A DNA stretch of 64,000 nt from Hyphomonadaceae bacterium (lineage in GTDB: Bacteria > Pseudomonadota > Alphaproteobacteria > Caulobacterales > Hyphomonadaceae), in contig CANJIL010000001.1 in assembly GCA_947474455.1 (NCBI GenBank), forward strand, positions 124,001 through 188,000, in the 5' to 3' direction. Each line of letters opens with the position of its first letter. Position 1 is the first letter of the stretch. Shown here one piece after another: positions 8,589-19,391 of the stretch. A program made the translations under genes and the position numbers. The notes beneath the pieces are model-generated. The model did no database searches, had not been told where the DNA came from, and was given only the letters and a program-made list of their open reading frames with translations.

Positions 8589-9475
8589 GTCTGGCTCCGG
8601 GGATCGAGCGACCTGCGCGGATACGCTGGCCGGACGTGATCAGTCAATCTTCATGCGGTCACGATCCCGCAGCACAGTCCGCAGGCCACATATCCCAGGG
8701 AAAGCAAACAGGCGCGCATGTCCGGGCGCGATCAGGTACGCCTGCCAGGCGGCGAGCTCACGCTCGGCCAGCGGCGTGGCGAGCTTCATCCCGTCACGCA
8801 CGGCGAACATGTGTTTGCTGGAGCGCCAGGCATGGAAGTCCCACGGTCAGCGCGCACGACCCTGTCATTGGCGCTGGCGTTGTGCGCCCTGCGCCGCGCT
8901 CGCGTGCGGGCGAAGCGCAACGCATAGCTTTCCGAATACCTGATTGCGCGGCGCAGCGCCTCGATCCGCAGCGTCAGGCCATAGGGCGGCCAGCGGATTT
9001 GGAGGCGCGGCGATACCGGCCGTTCGCGCACTCGCGCGGTAGGGCCGGCAATATGCGGAAGACGGCATTCCATGTATCCGCCTGCGCCTGGTGTGACCGC
9101 GATCGGCGCGTTTTGGGCTCAGGCTGCGGTGATGCCCGCACGGGCGCGGGCTTGAGCGACAGCGCGAGAACGACGATGAAGCCCCGTGGCATCATCTCGA
9201 GACTGCGCACGCAGTCGAGTGCGGGTGCATGAAGTCGCGCGGCGCCCTTATCCGTTCGACAAGATGCTTCGAGGCGCCGACCAGGCCGCACATCTCGCCC
9301 CGCACCATGGCCGCAAAGCGGGGTAGCTCCGGCACCATGCTGACCCCGTCATCCGACGACGTCACCGGCTCGGGCCGGCAACGCAGGTAATCATATTCGT
9401 CGAAGGCTTTCTTCCTGCGCGCCGTGCATCGGTTAGCGTACAGACACTAGCCCTCGCGCAGGATATGATTCATCC
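8589..9475. other. 887-bp gene-poor stretch, possibly a decayed gene
   Basis: No convincing intact gene is seen between the MFS start and the Crp/Fnr gene. On the minus strand, short open segments in different frames look protein-like: one around 9230-9430 (FDEYDYLRCRPEPVTSS) and one around 8650-8850 (FAVRDGMKLATPLAERELAA). They are separated by stops and frame changes, as expected for a decayed gene. I could not name a family. The promoter of the MFS/gmhB pair should lie near 8589-8700. Confidence 0.35.
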
Positions 9476-10201
9476 GTGAAACATCCAGCGCCAAGCGAAA
9501 CACCGTTTCGGAAGGGGCTGCCTTCGCAAGTCACGCGTAAGCTTTCTCTCGTTCGAGGCGGGCAAGCACGGTTGCTGAAGACGGGCGACACGCTTTTCCA
9601 TGAGGGCGATGAACGCGAACGCATCTTTGTGGTCGAGTCAGGCTGGCTCAAGCTCTCGCGGACGCTGAGCGAAGGCCAACGCCAGATTGTGGGTTTCCCG
9701 ACTCGAGGCGCCATCCTCGGCTTCGAGGGGCCGTTGGATCATGTCAATCACTGTGAGGCGCTGACGGCTACGGTTGTGCATGCGTTTCCCGTCAGCGCGC
9801 TAATCCAATTATGTCATGATCCCCGCTTCGGTGGAACTCTCCTGCGCCAGCTCGGCATGCAGCTTGGAGCTGCGCAGACGCAACTGACTTCACTTGGCGC
9901 GCAATCGGCGGCGCAGAGAACGGCAGCGTTCCTGATCTTTATCGCTGATTCATGCTTTGACGATGAGCGCGAGTTCACACTGCCGATGCGCAGAATTGAC
10001 GTTGCTGAGTTTCTAGGACTTCGCCTCGAGACTGTCTCGCGCATGTTCGGGTCTTTTCAGCAGCGTGGCTGGATTTCCATGCAGGCTCTCTATCAGTGCC
10101 GAATAACCAATCGAAGAGCGCTGGCTGCGCTGGCCAGCGGATCCAGGACCATGAAATCCTTCCCTTTGCCGAGCCGACGAATTGCCGCGAATGAGTATTG
10201 A
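9476..10201 (+). CDS. Crp/Fnr family transcriptional regulator (FixK-like)
   Basis: A 241-aa regulator with an N-terminal cyclic-nucleotide-binding-like beta-roll (LKTGDTLFHEGDERERIFVVESGWLKL, residues about 35-62), a dimerisation helix and a C-terminal HTH (RRIDVAEFLGLRLETVSRMF, about 176-195) with the E-VSR recognition pattern of Fnr/FixK proteins. The N-terminal cysteine cluster of true Fnr is absent, so direct Fe-S oxygen sensing is unlikely. It begins with GTG at 9476; the upstream ATG at 9464 is closed at once by a stop. An FNR-type box lies 44 bp after its stop, before the next gene. Confidence 0.88.
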   Translation: MKHPAPSETPFRKGLPSQVTRKLSLVRGGQARLLKTGDTLFHEGDERERIFVVESGWLKLSRTLSEGQRQIVGFPTRGAILGFEGPLDHVNHCEALTATVVHAFPVSALIQLCHDPRFGGTLLRQLGMQLGAAQTQLTSLGAQSAAQRTAAFLIFIADSCFDDEREFTLPMRRIDVAEFLGLRLETVSRMFGSFQQRGWISMQALYQCRITNRRALAALASGSRTMKSFPLPSRRIAANEY

Positions 10202-10244
10202 AATCGCCGGCGACGCGTGCGGGCAGAACACCTAGATCGTCGCT

Positions 10245-10258
10245 ATGATATGAATCAA
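10245..10258. promoter_or_regulatory. FNR/FixK-type box
   Basis: The sequence ATGAT-ATGA-ATCAA matches the consensus TTGAT-N4-ATCAA at 9 of 10 defined positions. It sits 71 bp upstream of the ATG at 10330, a plausible activator position, and directly downstream of the Crp/Fnr gene. That gene's recognition helix (E-VSR) is the type that binds this sequence. Confidence 0.6.
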
Positions 10259-10329
10259 ACCTAGCGTCCCGTCGCGGGCGCACACTGGCGCAGGCGGGAT
10301 TTTCATCCCCCTCGTTTGGAAGGACATTC

Positions 10330-10713
10330 ATGCCGCACACTCACGCCGTCGTCTGGCTCGACCACCATACCGCGTCAATTCACGAGTTTGGCGCTGATGC
10401 GGTTCAGACGCGAACGTTCAAAGCGCACCATCATTCAACACGTCAGCATAACAGCGATGTCCGGGCCGTGCATGAGTTCTTCGGCGAGGTCTGCGATGCG
10501 CTGGCGTCCGATAAGGAGGTGCTGGTGACTGGCTCCCACACCGCTCTGGCCGACTTCAAGCACTACGTCATCAAACACCGAGCCGCGCTTGGGCCCCGGA
10601 TTTCCGGCTGGGAGATTGTTGATCATCCCACGGACGGTCAACTCGTCGCCTTCGCGCGTGAGTTTTTCGTCAAGTACGACAACTTGAAGGGTACGCGTCC
10701 GCTCCCACAATGA
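10330..10713 (+). CDS. small eRF1-like / 'translational machinery' family protein
   Basis: This 127-aa protein begins HAVVWLDHHTASIHEFG, contains the DKEVLVTGSHTALADFKHYV segment and ends DHPTDGQLVAFAREFF. The pattern resembles small proteins annotated as translational machinery or eRF1-domain-like in Bradyrhizobium and Burkholderia, often found among microoxic stress genes. Function is not established. It is His-rich near residues 36-45 (AHHHSTRQH). It follows an FNR-type box and has a GGAAGGA Shine-Dalgarno at the expected distance. Induction under low oxygen by the adjacent Crp/Fnr regulator is inferred. Confidence 0.65.
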   Translation: MPHTHAVVWLDHHTASIHEFGADAVQTRTFKAHHHSTRQHNSDVRAVHEFFGEVCDALASDKEVLVTGSHTALADFKHYVIKHRAALGPRISGWEIVDHPTDGQLVAFAREFFVKYDNLKGTRPLPQ

Positions 10714-10915
10714 GGCGTCTCTCCGCGTTAATGAAGGACCATCTTTTGCGATTAACCGCCGGTTGAACGTCCGTATCTCATCAACCAGGTTGGCGCATTC
10801 GGGCCTTCCACTTCGGCGCGGGCCTGGCCCCAGTCACGAAATCAAACAGGAACGTAGTCAACCTGACCGCGTTCTCGCCAATCCTGTCGCTGGCCACAAA
10901 GCCGGCAAGTTGGAC

Positions 10916-11413
10916 CTACGAATTGCGCGCGGCCAGGTGGGCGGCGAGCTTGTCGAGCGTCTGACCGCCGAATTGGACAGCGCCGAAGCCGACGCCCGCG
11001 TCGCGGTGCGCGCTTGTTGGGTGCATCTGGCGTAAGGTGAGAACCGTCTTCCCGTCCGTTTGCGCATCGAAGGTAACCAGCATGCGAAACTTGCCTGGAT
11101 CGTCATCCTTGTCAGAACCGTGATCGACCTCGATCAGGCGCGGTCGGTCGATGCGGAGAAAGGTCATGCGATTGTCGTAGCGCGTGCCCCAGCCGACCAT
11201 ATCAAACCGCCATACACGGCCCTCTCGAACGTCGATCTCGTGCGTCTCGATTGTGAGGCCCTTGGGGCCGAACCACATCACGAGCTGTTCGGGGTCGGTC
11301 CACGCGTCGAAGACGCTCTCGCGGGGCGCATCAATGACGCGGGTAATGACGATCTCGCGGTCGAGCGGCCACGCGGCCCATGCGGATTCTGTCTGCGCGG
11401 AGCTGTTGGTCAT
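10916..11413 (-). CDS. SRPBCC family protein (AHSA1/START-like) of an ArsR pair
   Basis: A 165-aa protein of the AHSA1-like SRPBCC fold. Family signatures are ITRVIDAPRESVFDAWTDPEQLVMWFGPKG near the N-terminus and a C-terminal helix ending GGQTLDKLAAHLA. Such proteins have a hydrophobic cavity, but this protein's ligand is unknown. The start at 11413 (MTNSSAQ) is chosen because it overlaps the stop of the upstream ArsR gene by 1 bp (TAATG); longer starts run into that gene. The ArsR-AHSA1 gene pair is a widespread two-gene arrangement. Confidence 0.87.
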   Translation of the reverse strand: MTNSSAQTESAWAAWPLDREIVITRVIDAPRESVFDAWTDPEQLVMWFGPKGLTIETHEIDVREGRVWRFDMVGWGTRYDNRMTFLRIDRPRLIEVDHGSDKDDDPGKFRMLVTFDAQTDGKTVLTLRQMHPTSAHRDAGVGFGAVQFGGQTLDKLAAHLAARNS

Positions 11414-11751
11414 TACGTCACGTCCTTCTTCTTGCGGGCCAGGTGAGCCTCCAACCGATCGAGGCGGCTTTCCCACGTCGCGATATGTGCGCGAAGCCAG
11501 TCGTCGGCGCCCAGAAGAGCACCAGGGGTGAGAGAGCATGTTCGCACGCGCCCGGATTTTTCCGACGAGACCAGGCCGCCGCTTTCGAGCACGCGGATGT
11601 GCTTCAACAGTGTCGGCAGGCCAATCTCGAATGGCCTAGCGAGTTCGCCGACCGTGGCGTCTCCGCTGCACAGGCGAGCGACGATGGCGCGCCGGGTCGG
11701 ATCGGCCAGGGCCGCGAAGGCAAGGTTCAGGCGATGATCAAAGTTTGCCAT
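11413..11751 (-). CDS. ArsR family winged-helix regulator
   Basis: A 112-aa HTH protein beginning MANFDHRLNLAFAALADPTRRAIVARL, the classic ArsR/SmtB opening, with recognition region ELARPFEIGLPTLLKHIRVLESGGLV. No obvious metal-binding cysteine pair (CVC) is present, as is usual for the AHSA1-linked subgroup. A longer in-frame extension to 11913 exists but lacks family similarity, so the ATG at 11751 is preferred. It is translationally coupled to the AHSA1 protein downstream. Confidence 0.88.
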   Translation of the reverse strand: MANFDHRLNLAFAALADPTRRAIVARLCSGDATVGELARPFEIGLPTLLKHIRVLESGGLVSSEKSGRVRTCSLTPGALLGADDWLRAHIATWESRLDRLEAHLARKKKDVT

Positions 11752-12020
11752 ATGGCGAACTAATTCGAGAAGCCCTTGAAAGTCAAGATTAGTTTGCCGG
11801 GCGGCGAACTTATTCTCAGGACCTTCATCGATGTGCTGTAGGTCGGGAAAGGCGAGCCGGGCCTGGAGCGCACGCTGGTCAGTTTGGAGCGGGTGGAGTT
11901 TGGCGATAGGCAAGTTCTCGTCGTCGCTTAGTTGGCGGACGCCGCGTTTTGAGCAATGATCTGGAACAGTGGCTTTGCTCTGCGTACCTGAGACGGGCCT
12001 AGAGCCGAGGACATTTTGCG

Positions 12021-12791
12021 ATGATGTCAGCGCGTCAGTCAGCTTTTCGAGCCGAATACCGCAGGCGGATCGAACGTTGGTACAATCCTGCCCTGCACGT
12101 CCTGTCGATTTATGTTCTCGGCGGGTTGGCGCTCTGGTTCTTCATTTCGAATCTGCGTGCGCCGATCGGCTGGTGGCAGTGGGCGGTTGTTCCGGTCGTC
12201 TTGCTGGTCAGCAACATGCTGGAATGGGCGATGCACCTCTATGTGATGCATAGGCCGCGGCGCAATCCGATTGCGCGGGCGATTTACAGCCGGCACACGC
12301 TGATGCATCACCAGTTCTTCACCGAGCACAACTACACGATCGAAGGGCCGCGTGATTTCCGCATCGTGCTGTTTCCACCGTATACGCAGATCGCTGCACT
12401 CGTCCTCGCCGCCCCCGGATCATTCGTGCTGGGTCTGGTGCTTGGGGCCAATGCCGGATGGCTGTCGATGATCATGGTGGTCAGCCACTACATGATCTAC
12501 GAGTTCTTCCACTTCTGCTGCCATGTGCCCGACAACTGGTTCGTGCGGAACGCGCCGTTTGTGAACACCATCCGCCGTCACCATGTGGCGCATCACGAGC
12601 AGGCGATCATGATGCACTACAACATGAATCTGACGTTTCCGATCTCGGACTGGCTGTTTGGCACAAGCGACCTCAGGCGCGGACTGCTTGGCACGCTGTT
12701 CAACGGCTATTCGCAAAAGCATGTGAAACAGGAGTTGCGGCGCGCCCGGCCTTTTGCAGCCGCTGCGTCCGCCGAACACGATCCGACATGA
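12021..12791 (+). CDS. fatty acid hydroxylase / sterol desaturase family membrane enzyme
   Basis: A 256-aa integral membrane di-iron oxygenase. Histidine boxes are visible: EWAMHLYVMHR, HTLMHHQFFTEH and HHVAHHE. Hydrophobic segments occupy residues about 25-45, 50-70, 115-140 and 145-165. The family hydroxylates or desaturates lipids or sterols; the substrate here is unknown. The preferred start is ATG 12021 or the adjacent ATG 12024. Its stop overlaps the next gene's start (ATGA), indicating cotranscription with the DUF6166 gene. Confidence 0.88.
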   Translation: MMSARQSAFRAEYRRRIERWYNPALHVLSIYVLGGLALWFFISNLRAPIGWWQWAVVPVVLLVSNMLEWAMHLYVMHRPRRNPIARAIYSRHTLMHHQFFTEHNYTIEGPRDFRIVLFPPYTQIAALVLAAPGSFVLGLVLGANAGWLSMIMVVSHYMIYEFFHFCCHVPDNWFVRNAPFVNTIRRHHVAHHEQAIMMHYNMNLTFPISDWLFGTSDLRRGLLGTLFNGYSQKHVKQELRRARPFAAAASAEHDPT

Positions 12792-13099
12792 CGCTGTATG
12801 CGGGAGAGCGCACCATGGACGGCGCGATCGTAACGCGCGATGGCGCGCCATTGAATCCACGCCATGATGTGGCGAACTTTTCGCGCGTTGGCCTGGAATG
12901 GGGCTTTGACGGCGGACCTGCGAGGCAGCTCGCGCTGGCGCTGCTTTGCGATTATCTGGGCGATGCTGCGCGCGCCATTCGCCTGGCGCCGCTTTTGGCC
13001 GAACAGGCGACGGCGCGGCTGCCCAATGAATGGAGCTTTGATGACGTCGCGCTTGGGCGGCTGGTCGCCGAGCTCGACCCTGGCGGGTCGCGAAGCTAG
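12788..13099 (+). CDS. DUF6166-like protein
   Basis: A 103-aa soluble protein starting with ATG inside the hydroxylase stop (ATGA). It contains the pattern YAGERTMDGA ... VGLEWGFDGGPARQLALALLCDYLGD, which resembles the DUF6166 family (a TGFEWGYGGSGP-type core). Function unknown. Its stop codon lies within a CTAG shared with the stop of the convergent gene at 13096. Confidence 0.7.
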   Translation: MTLYAGERTMDGAIVTRDGAPLNPRHDVANFSRVGLEWGFDGGPARQLALALLCDYLGDAARAIRLAPLLAEQATARLPNEWSFDDVALGRLVAELDPGGSRS

Positions 13100-13323
13100 A
13101 TCAAATAGATGTCGCTGAAGGAGACTTGGCGGCCGCCGGCGTCTGCGATGCGGCCGACGTCGGCGCAGCTGCGGCCCTTAAGATTGAAGATGATAAGGCG
13201 GGCCTGCTCGGCATTCGCGAAAGCGGCGGCGGCTTCGAGTTCGTCAACCGAGAACTGTCCCGCGTCGATGCGAAGTATGCCTTCGTTGCGGAGAAGCTGA
13301 GTACATTCCTGGAACGACATCAT
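13096..13323 (-). CDS. small hypothetical protein
   Basis: A 75-aa protein (MMSFQECTQLLRNEG...) with an amphipathic helical pattern, FSVDELEAAAAFANAEQARLIIFNL. It lacks a signal peptide or membrane segment and I cannot assign a family. The start at 13323 has GAAAGGG about 9 bp upstream; an in-frame start at 13341 is possible. It ends in the same CTAG tetranucleotide as the convergent DUF6166 gene, so the two stop codons overlap by 3 bp on opposite strands. Confidence 0.55.
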   Translation of the reverse strand: MMSFQECTQLLRNEGILRIDAGQFSVDELEAAAAFANAEQARLIIFNLKGRSCADVGRIADAGGRQVSFSDIYLI

Positions 13324-13891
13324 GCGGCCGGACCCTTTCAACGCCGCGAATCTGCGGCTGCATGATCATCAACGCTTGAGAATATGGCCGAATGAGTCCG
13401 GCGCGCATTACGATGCAGTCACCTGTTGAAACAGTAATGCGATGTGGCGCCTCTGCGACGCCCTGACTCAGGAGCAGGCGCCGGGGGATGAACGTCTGTT
13501 AAGACGGGCTGCTTCTCGGGGCGATGACTTTTCCGGAGCAGGGGTAGCCCGCGCCGGTGGGCCCGATCTCGCATCTGGCGATCGCAGCGTCGGAGCCGAT
13601 GGTTTTCTTGGGGGCCAGTCGTCATCCTTGAAATACGCGGCGACGCGGAGGATAGGGTTGTGCGCCATCGCGTCGTTGGGATCGGGCACTGCGTCGGGAT
13701 GCAGCGCGGACGGTGTGTAGCTCAGCTCCGCGGCATGGGCGCCTCCTGTGTTGAGCCGGCGGGGTGAAGGCGGGGATGAGATAGCAGGCAGGGGCGGCGC
13801 GATGGTGCATTCTTTGGCGTGCGAAGAGCCAGCGCCTACTTCGGTGGATTGAAACCCGAAACGAAGCTCGTAGCGAAGTCGGCTCGCAGGC
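13324..13891. other. 568-bp gap without a confident gene
   Basis: Open frames occur here on both strands (a minus-strand frame around 13468-13800 is open for over 100 codons without a clear start), but none shows a family motif, good ribosome binding site or hydrophobic pattern. The 3' end of the thiC operon lies at the right edge; I see no strong hairpin with a T run for it. Confidence 0.4.
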
Positions 13892-16394
<2,503 letters not shown>

Positions 16395-16400
16395 TGTCTC

Positions 16401-16510
16401 ACCCTGTCCCTTCGCCGGCATGATCCGGATCAGGTTCTAAGGGTGCTCGGCCGCTCCATCGAAAAACAATGGTGGCCCGATCTCAGCAGGCATGCGCCCG
16501 CGCCCCTCGG
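16401..16510 (-). promoter_or_regulatory. TPP riboswitch (THI element)
   Basis: Read on the minus strand, the region contains the conserved THI-element blocks in order: a GGGGCGC 5' stem strand (about 16500-16507), GCTGAGAT at 16479-16486, ACCCTTAGAACCTGATC at 16429-16445 and ATGCCGGCGAAGGGA at 16407-16421. It precedes the membrane protein gene and thiC. Its 3' stem ends 7-10 bp before the likely ribosome binding site, which would suit translational control, though transcriptional control cannot be excluded. Confidence 0.95.
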
Positions 16511-16573
16511 ATGGCGGCAACATACGTCAGGCGTGGGGGGATACAAGCGGGTCGTGCGAGCCCGGAGGAGCGC

Positions 16574-17191
16574 CTATTTGGTCCGGTCCTGGATTGGCTG
16601 GTCGATCTTCAGCGTTCGCTTGATCTTTTCCGCGAGTTCGACGGGGCGTTCGGCGTTGAAGAGGACGAAGGGGGGGTAGACGCGGACCTTGCGGGTGGTG
16701 GTGTTGAGTTTGATGTGGCCGCGTTCCTTCGTGCCCGTGACGATGATGGGGTGGGGCTCGAGATGAGCGCCTTCGGCGCGGCCCTCACCACCCTTCTCGA
16801 TGCTCCACCTTATTTCCGGGCGCGTTACGTCAACGGAGAAGAGGCGTTGCGTCGTTAGCATCGCGACCTGGCGTGAGGGCGTCTTCGAGGTCAGCCAGAC
16901 GAACAACACAAGCCGCACAACGAGGAGGGCGATAAGGATCCAGGCGACCCAGTTGTAGGACGGGTTGCGGTTGTCGAAGAGCAGGTAGCCCAAGGCCAAG
17001 GCAGCGACAGCCAGGAGACCGGCGCGGACAAGCATGCCGCGATGGAGCGCGTTGAAGGCGCGGCCGGAGCCGCGACCCTGCCAGATCACATGCTCATTCT
17101 TCTGAAGCTCAGTGCGCAGGCCCGTCAGCAACTTCTCTGCCGGAATGGATCCGGCCAGCGAAGCCGTTTCGGGTGTTTCTGTCGTCGTCAC
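16574..17191 (-). CDS. membrane protein of unknown function, paralogue of the thiC-linked protein
   Basis: A 205-aa protein beginning at GTG 17191. After a polar N-terminus it has NEHVIWQGRGSGRAFN, then two hydrophobic helices (about residues 55-75 and 82-105), then a beta-rich soluble domain (RQVAMLTTQRLFSVDVT). The arrangement (E-x-V/I-W near the N-terminus, paired helices, bPH-like C-terminal domain) matches the 15834-16394 protein, suggesting duplication. It lies upstream of the riboswitch, so it is outside TPP control unless cotranscribed through it. It is divergent from nitronate monooxygenase. Confidence 0.75.
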   Translation of the reverse strand: MTTTETPETASLAGSIPAEKLLTGLRTELQKNEHVIWQGRGSGRAFNALHRGMLVRAGLLAVAALALGYLLFDNRNPSYNWVAWILIALLVVRLVLFVWLTSKTPSRQVAMLTTQRLFSVDVTRPEIRWSIEKGGEGRAEGAHLEPHPIIVTGTKERGHIKLNTTTRKVRVYPPFVLFNAERPVELAEKIKRTLKIDQPIQDRTK

Positions 17192-17364
17192 CGGCGTCTC
17201 TTTTCTCTGGCTTGTGGCTGTTCGGCTGGCGCCGATCCAGCGAACGTCCGTTCGCGCCTCTCGAAAGCTGGCAAATTAGGCCGCGTGGCCAGCCATTTCA
17301 ACCGGGTTTCGTGAAACCATGCCCGGCGCCATCATGCGCCCGTACACAAAGATGGGAAGCTGCG

Positions 17365-18426
17365 ATGTGGCCGACGGATCGTTTGCAGAAGTTGCTCGGT
17401 ATTGAGCACCCGGTGTTGCAGGCGCCGATGGCGGGGGCTTCTACGCCGGCGATGGCGATTGCGGTGGCCAATGCGGGCGGCATGGGTGCATTGGGGTGCG
17501 CGATGATGTCGGCCGAACAGCTGCGGGCGGCGGCCGTAGAAGTTGCGGCGGGGACCACCCGCGCGGTGAACTTCAACTTCTTCGTGCATGAGGAGCCGGA
17601 TCTGGCGAAGCACGCGGCGGAGCCGATGCATGAGGCGCTGAAGCCTTACTACGCCGATTACGGTTTGGGCGAGCCGGTCGCGCCGAAGGCCGGCGCGCCG
17701 TCGTTCGATGACGAGATACTGGAGGCATTGCTGGCGTGCGCGCCGAAAGTGGCGAGCTTTCATTTCGGGTTGCCGAAGGCGCATGTCGTGGAGGCGCTGA
17801 AGCGGGCAGGCGCCAAGCTGATCGGCAATGCGACCAACGTGACGGAGGCGAAGGCGCTGGAAGTCGGCGGGATGAATGCGATCGTGGCGCAGGGCGCGGA
17901 GGCGGGCGGGCATCGTGGGGCGTTCTTCGGCGCGCCGCACGAGAATGACATGGGGACGATGGCGCTGGTTCCGCTGGTCGTAGATGCAGTGCGCGTGCCG
18001 GTGATTGCAGCGGGCGGGATATTCGATGGGCGTGGCGTGGCGGCGGCTTTCATGCTGGGCGCGTCGGGCGTACAGATCGGAACCGCCTTCCTGCGCTCAC
18101 CGGAGAGCGCGGCGGCGGTGCTGCACAAGCAGGCGCTGGCGGGGACGCCTGACAACGCGACAAAGCTGACGCGGCTATTCTCCGGGCGGCCGGCGCGCTC
18201 GATCAGCAACCGGTTGGTGCGGGAGCTGGCGGCGCATGAGGCAGACGCCGCGCCGTTTCCCACGCAGCGCGCCGTGATTGCACCGTTGGCAAAGGCGGCG
18301 GAGACGCAAGGGTCAGCGGACTTCATGCAGCTGTGGAGCGGGCAGGCGGGCTTGCGCGCCGAGGCAGCGCCAAGCGCTGAGATATTCCGGCGCATCTGCG
18401 ATGAAGCGCTGGCATTGTTGCGGTAA
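17365..18426 (+). CDS. nitronate monooxygenase family flavoprotein
   Basis: A 353-aa FMN-dependent TIM-barrel protein of the NMO/2-nitropropane dioxygenase family. Motifs are LQAPMAGASTPAMAIAVANAGGMG near the N-terminus, AQGAEAGGHRG and AAGGIFDGRGVAAAFMLGASGVQIGTAFL (FMN phosphate site). The usual role is oxidation of toxic nitronates such as propionate-3-nitronate. The ATG at 17365 with GGGAAG upstream is preferred; a long in-frame extension to 17173 overlaps the divergent gene's start and lacks family similarity. Confidence 0.92.
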   Translation: MWPTDRLQKLLGIEHPVLQAPMAGASTPAMAIAVANAGGMGALGCAMMSAEQLRAAAVEVAAGTTRAVNFNFFVHEEPDLAKHAAEPMHEALKPYYADYGLGEPVAPKAGAPSFDDEILEALLACAPKVASFHFGLPKAHVVEALKRAGAKLIGNATNVTEAKALEVGGMNAIVAQGAEAGGHRGAFFGAPHENDMGTMALVPLVVDAVRVPVIAAGGIFDGRGVAAAFMLGASGVQIGTAFLRSPESAAAVLHKQALAGTPDNATKLTRLFSGRPARSISNRLVRELAAHEADAAPFPTQRAVIAPLAKAAETQGSADFMQLWSGQAGLRAEAAPSAEIFRRICDEALALLR

Positions 18427-18483
18427 ACAGCTGCCGAAAAGCTAACAGCATTTGCGCAGTTCTTGACGGAAGAAGGCGACAGA

Positions 18484-18525
18484 ATTATATATCCGATACG
18501 CTATATAACATGAATGCTATATAAT
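18484..18525. promoter_or_regulatory. AT-rich repeat/operator-like region before ArsR gene
   Basis: GCTATATAA occurs twice, at 18500-18508 and 18516-18524 (16-bp period), and ATTATATA at 18484-18491 forms an inverted match to TATATAAT at 18518-18525. The region is strikingly AT-rich against the GC-rich surroundings and ends at the ArsR start. It could be a promoter with an autoregulatory operator; this is inferred from position. Confidence 0.45.
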
Positions 18526-18898
18526 GCCGCAGAAGCTCGACATTGTTTTTCAGGCGCTGGCTGACCAGACCAGGCGGGCGATTCTTGCGCGGCTCGCGCA
18601 GGGCGAGGCGACGGTGAATGAGTTGGCGGCGCCGTTTGACATGAGCCAGCCGTCGATCTCGCGGCATCTGAAGGTGCTTGAGGAGGCGGGACTGATCGAG
18701 GTGGGCGCGCGGACGGCGCAGTTCAGGCCGCGGCGATTGAAGACAGAAGCGCTGGCGCGGGCACGGAGCTGGATGGACCAGCTCTGGGGCGAGAGCTTCG
18801 ACAGGCTCGACGCATTTCTCGCAGAGACATCGGCGGACAAGCCCAGAGCCAGAGCGAAGAACAAAGCGAAAGGAAAATCCCATCGCAAGTGCAGTTGA
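18524..18898 (+). CDS. ArsR family winged-helix regulator (second copy type)
   Basis: A 124-aa ArsR regulator (LDIVFQALADQTRRAILARLAQGEATVNEL, recognition segment DMSQPSISRHLKVLEEAGLI). The C-terminal 20 residues are Lys/Arg-rich (KPRARAKNKAKGKSH), an unusual basic tail. No CVC metal site is visible. It is 1 bp upstream of an AHSA1-type gene, repeating the gene pair seen at 10916-11751 in a more diverged form. The start overlaps the AT-rich repeat region. Confidence 0.9.
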   Translation: MPQKLDIVFQALADQTRRAILARLAQGEATVNELAAPFDMSQPSISRHLKVLEEAGLIEVGARTAQFRPRRLKTEALARARSWMDQLWGESFDRLDAFLAETSADKPRARAKNKAKGKSHRKCS

Positions 18899-18899
18899 G

Positions 18900-19391
18900 A
18901 TGCTTCCCGTTTTCAAGCTGAAGCGCACGTTTGCCGCGCCGCTTGAGCAGGTGTGGGCGGCTTGGACGCAGCCGGGCAAGTTTGAGAAATGGTTCGGGCC
19001 GAAGGGCTGCACGGCGGAGTCGATGAAGTTCGACCTGAGGCCGGGCGGGATGGCGCTGACGAAGCTGACTTTCCCGGGCGCGGAGCCAATGTACGCGAGG
19101 TTCATCTATCGCGAGATTTCGGCGCCGCGGCGGCTGGTGTGGCTGCATGCAGTGGCCGACGAGAATGGAAATGCAACGCGGCATCCGATGGCGCAGGCCA
19201 TGCCCGCGCAGATGCTTGTGGTGCTGGAACTGGCGGCGGACGGGGATCAGACGCGCATGACGCTGACTAAGACGCCGTTCGAGGCGACGGCTGATGAAGT
19301 CGACGCCTTCCGCGGCATGATCGAGAGCATGATGTGGGGCTGGGGCGGCAATCTCGATGTGCTGGATGAGCACCTTGCGGGCAAGCGCTAG
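18900..19391 (+). CDS. SRPBCC family protein (AHSA1-like)
   Basis: This 163-aa protein has the AHSA1-type pattern FKLKRTFAAPLEQVWAAWTQPGKFEKWFGPKGC at the N-terminus and GMIESMMWGWGGNLDVLDEHLAG at the C-terminus. It is probably cotranscribed with the ArsR gene 1 bp upstream. The ligand is unknown. Its stop codon shares a CTAG tetranucleotide with the stop of the convergent gene at 19388. Confidence 0.9.
   Translation: MLPVFKLKRTFAAPLEQVWAAWTQPGKFEKWFGPKGCTAESMKFDLRPGGMALTKLTFPGAEPMYARFIYREISAPRRLVWLHAVADENGNATRHPMAQAMPAQMLVVLELAADGDQTRMTLTKTPFEATADEVDAFRGMIESMMWGWGGNLDVLDEHLAGKR

Noticed and set aside
16395-16421. ATG at 16421 as start of the thiC-linked membrane protein
   Set aside because: This ATG is part of the conserved TPP riboswitch core, so it is unlikely to be the initiation codon.
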